Part shown: one piece after another, positions 61,950-64,000 of the stretch
How positions within the stretch are numbered: the first letter of the stretch is position 1
Layout: the number at the start of each line of letters is the position of its first letter
Source of the DNA: Paenibacillus solanacearum
GTDB taxonomy: Bacteria; Bacillota; Bacilli; Paenibacillales; NBRC-103111
DNA length: 64,000 nucleotides
Assembly: GCF_910593845.1 (NCBI RefSeq)
Contig: NZ_CAJVAS010000006.1
Span: 186,001 to 250,000, forward strand
Direction: 5' to 3'
Made by a program: the position numbers and the translations under genes
The notes under the pieces: model-generated
Told to the model about the DNA's origin: nothing
Seen by the model: the letters and a program-made list of their open reading frames with translations, nothing else
The model's database searches: none

Positions 61950-62279
61950 TCAAGTGTACAACAGCGTAATGACGAGCAAATTGTAGAGTACGAGCGGGAG
62001 TATGGCGTTGTTATAAGCGGCGGCGGCTCCCGGCCCCCAGAACCCGCGATGCCCGTGATGCCCTTGCTGCTGGGAAACCCTCACATACACATGCCCTTCG
62101 TCGCAGCTGACGATTACGCCTTCGTACACATGCCCTTCCACCGTCTGAATACGGACGAATTGATTGGTGTGCTGCTTGCAAATGTGGTGGATGCGATCGC
62201 GAATCGCCTTCAAGGTGTGAACGGACTGCGAATCCGCCTGATACAATACTTGCGAATGTACCGGATGCTGATAGCTCAT
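61950..62279 (-). CDS. Hypothetical Sm-like protein with C-terminal hydrophobic segment
   Basis: A 109-residue protein. Residues about 40-70 (QFVRIQTVEGHVYEGVIVSCDEGHVYVRV) look like an Sm/LSm- or SH3-type five-strand barrel. A His/Gly loop (QQQGHHGHRGFWGPGAAAA) and a short hydrophobic C-terminus (ILPLVLYNLLVITLLY) follow. His-rich, Gly-rich loops and a membrane-like tail are common in spore coat or exosporium proteins of this group, which is a guess here. It stands alone in its transcript. Ribosome site not strong; start chosen by frame. Confidence 0.6.
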   Translation of the reverse strand: MSYQHPVHSQVLYQADSQSVHTLKAIRDRIHHICKQHTNQFVRIQTVEGHVYEGVIVSCDEGHVYVRVSQQQGHHGHRGFWGPGAAAAYNNAILPLVLYNLLVITLLYT

Positions 62280-62450
62280 AGCTTAACCTCCGCCTGGATT
62301 GGCTGTTTTTTTATAAGAATCAGAAGCTTTTTCTTATCAGCGTATGCAGGCAGCCGCCCGAACGTTCCGCGTTTGCCACGCTCCGGCAGCCGATTCCTGG
62401 CGAGTGCCGTCTGCACCGCCTGCGCCTCGCAAGCTCCGTCTCGCCATGCA

Positions 62451-62497
62451 AAATCCCCCGGCTCGTCCGAATGATCATCGGGCGCTACGGGGGATTT
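62451..62497 (-). terminator. Terminator after the FAD-dependent oxidoreductase gene
   Basis: AAATCCCCCG pairs with CGGGGGATTT; on the minus strand it is followed by a short T-run. Confidence 0.6.
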
Positions 62498-62517
62498 GTC
62501 GTCATCGTGGCGAGACG

Positions 62518-64000
62518 CTATTTTTTTCTTTTCAGGATGTACTGCGGATAGACGATTTCGCCTGTATCCAGCTTCGCGATTTCATCCGCCGTCCAGCCGG
62601 CGATCTTGTTGTTACCGGTGACGCCGGTCAGCTTGATGTTGTACTTGCTGGCGAGATAGCTATGCAGCGCGGGCATGTCCGCTTCCTTAACTTCGCGAAG
62701 CTTCTTTTTGCCCTGGATTTGTCCGAGAATGACGCCAATCGACTCGGCGGCGAGACTCGTGTTCGGCTGAATGCGCGCGCTTCCGTAGGCAATCGCCGAG
62801 GAGCCGACGTTTTTGCCTGCCATGATGACGTTGTCGTAGTCTTTCAGCAAAAAGCTGCGCAGCGGCATGCCGTATTTGTCGGGACGTCCCATCTCGATGC
62901 CCCATTTGTTGGCGCTCGTGCCTTGAAGGTCGAGCGGATAGCCGGCGATGCTGACGTTGTCCCAGAACATGCGCGCGCCCAGCATGTCGGACGGCTTCAG
63001 CACGTAATCCGTTTCGTAATGGTTGTACTCGCGAATGTACAAATAATTCGGGAAGCCGTTCAGCTCGGCATGCTCCCAGCCGGGAAGGCTTTTACGGAAA
63101 TGCTCGAGAATGAGCGGGATTTCTTTTTTGCCAAGTGCCATTGCGTCGGCAATCGACTTGTCGTCCGCAGGATCGACCGTATAGATCAGAAACGCGTTAA
63201 TGATGACTTCCCCGTCCCGCTGGCTTACGGCATTCAGTCCCCGCAAAAACACGCGGTCGTTCGACGGCTTGTACTTGCCGGTCATGCCGGCCAGGCTGAT
63301 CGCGTAGCTGTTGTCCACTGAACCCCAGCCGTATTTGGTGCGCTTCTCGTCCGCCGGCGTTGCGTTGAACTGCGATTGGAACTTCGCCCAATCGACATTT
63401 TTGAATTTCATCATCATGCCGGAGCTCATGTACTCGACGTTCGTTTGCCCGTAGAACGCTTCAAGACCCGGCATCCGCGGCACCTGCAGCTTACCTACAA
63501 GCGCGGCGAAGTCGGTATTTTCCACCCAGTAGGAGGAAGTAATCCGTTTCTTCTGGCCGTCCTTGCCCGTATAGACGAGCGCATTGATCGCTTGGGGGCC
63601 GAACGAGCCGGGCGCCAGCTCCAGACCGTTGATTTGGATGCCTTGCTCGACCGGAATATCTTTGGCCAGCTTGTCAAAATATTGCTCGAATTCCTTCAGC
63701 TTGCGGATTTTGCCGTTGCGGAATCCGTCGAACAGCTCCTTGGCCCGCCCTTGCACGAGCAGTCGATGCTGGTCGTCCCGGGTTTCGTCCAGGAACAGCA
63801 TCTCGCCTTGCAATACCTGACCGCCGAACGCCGCCCGCGGATCAAGCACTTTGACCTTGAGTCCTTCGTCCGCCGCCGCACGGGCCAAATACAATCCTTC
63901 CAGCTCGCTGCCGATGACGACGACGTCGACCTGCTCGGTGGGCGGCGGCGGCTCTTTCGGTTCTGGTTTTGGCTCCGGTTTCGATTCCGGCTTGACGGTG
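62518..64000 (-). CDS. FAD-dependent oxidoreductase, 5' end beyond the window
   Basis: The frame is open to the window edge, giving about 493 residues. The FAD-binding segment reads VDVVVIGSELEGLYLARAAADEG (a G-x-E-x-x-G variant of the Rossmann motif). It is preceded by a low-complexity Pro/Glu/Lys stretch (KPESKPEPKPEPKEPPPP), which looks like a stalk between an unseen N-terminal anchor and the enzyme. Later segments FKNVDWAKFQSQF, FLRGLNAVSQRDGE, YYETDYVLKPSDMLG-type and AGKNVGSSAIAYGSARI resemble the FAD_oxidored family linked to hydroxy-sugar or polyol chemistry. The missing start probably encodes a signal peptide or lipobox. Substrate unknown. Confidence 0.72.
   Translation of the reverse strand, partial: TVKPESKPEPKPEPKEPPPPTEQVDVVVIGSELEGLYLARAAADEGLKVKVLDPRAAFGGQVLQGEMLFLDETRDDQHRLLVQGRAKELFDGFRNGKIRKLKEFEQYFDKLAKDIPVEQGIQINGLELAPGSFGPQAINALVYTGKDGQKKRITSSYWVENTDFAALVGKLQVPRMPGLEAFYGQTNVEYMSSGMMMKFKNVDWAKFQSQFNATPADEKRTKYGWGSVDNSYAISLAGMTGKYKPSNDRVFLRGLNAVSQRDGEVIINAFLIYTVDPADDKSIADAMALGKKEIPLILEHFRKSLPGWEHAELNGFPNYLYIREYNHYETDYVLKPSDMLGARMFWDNVSIAGYPLDLQGTSANKWGIEMGRPDKYGMPLRSFLLKDYDNVIMAGKNVGSSAIAYGSARIQPNTSLAAESIGVILGQIQGKKKLREVKEADMPALHSYLASKYNIKLTGVTGNNKIAGWTADEIAKLDTGEIVYPQYILKRKK

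Overview
The window looks like a chromosome segment of a spore-forming, high-GC Firmicute of the Paenibacillaceae (Paenibacillus or Cohnella type). This rests on strong AGGAGG-type ribosome binding sites with frequent TTG and GTG starts, a CotD-like coat protein, YusU- and YpmS-family proteins, CheX, GluQ, XylA/XylR, BmrC/BmrD-like ABC halves, and the many solute-binding lipoproteins typical of that group. No rRNA, tRNA, intact insertion sequence, prophage or CRISPR array was seen. Both ends cut genes: a CheY-like receiver on the left and an FAD-dependent oxidoreductase on the right.

Left part (1-17.2 kb). Small stress or hypothetical genes are followed by an RpiR regulator, an MBL-fold hydrolase, a solute-binding lipoprotein and a PP2C-like phosphatase (1.5-5.7 kb). 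Next come cotD, a Fur-box-controlled fhuF and gluQ. A second sugar-type cluster (8.6-17.2 kb) has a GntR helix-turn-helix fused to a solute-binding-protein domain, a divergent solute-binding lipoprotein, an MDR-family dehydrogenase and two beta-propeller proteins. One propeller gene is broken by an internal deletion and frameshift. Neither solute-binding protein has permease genes beside it.

Middle (17.3-44.3 kb). A minus-strand group carries a WYL-domain regulator, two paralogous papain-fold-like proteins and a double-GNAT acetyltransferase. It is followed by a beta-helix protein, a FadR-type GntR regulator with an IlvD-type dehydratase, a heterodimeric BmrCD-like multidrug ABC transporter behind a structured attenuator leader, an SGNH hydrolase, a LysR/HisJ pair, an ECF sigma/anti-sigma pair, a full-length Lhr-type helicase, a HAD phosphatase and an OmpR-type two-component system.

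Right part (44.4-64 kb). A beta/gamma-crystallin-like small protein, cysteine dioxygenase and a lipoprotein serpin precede a three-gene ABC-2 exporter operon. That operon's leader resembles a ykkC-family riboswitch with an overlapping terminator. Then come cheX, an SDR, a MarR regulator on a double palindromic operator, yusU, an alpha/beta hydrolase, a DEAD-box helicase and ypmS. A 1.27 kb gene-poor repeat-bearing stretch leads to the divergent xylA and xylR-MFS genes, and the window ends in the FAD oxidoreductase.

The most interesting items are the ykkC-like leader before the ABC-2 exporter, the attenuator with candidate leader peptide before the BmrCD-like genes, the GntR/solute-binding-protein fusion with a shared DNA motif upstream of itself and of its neighbour, the papain-fold-like pair with its WYL regulator, and the bacterial serpin lipoprotein. 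Functions come from reading motifs by eye; no database search was run.
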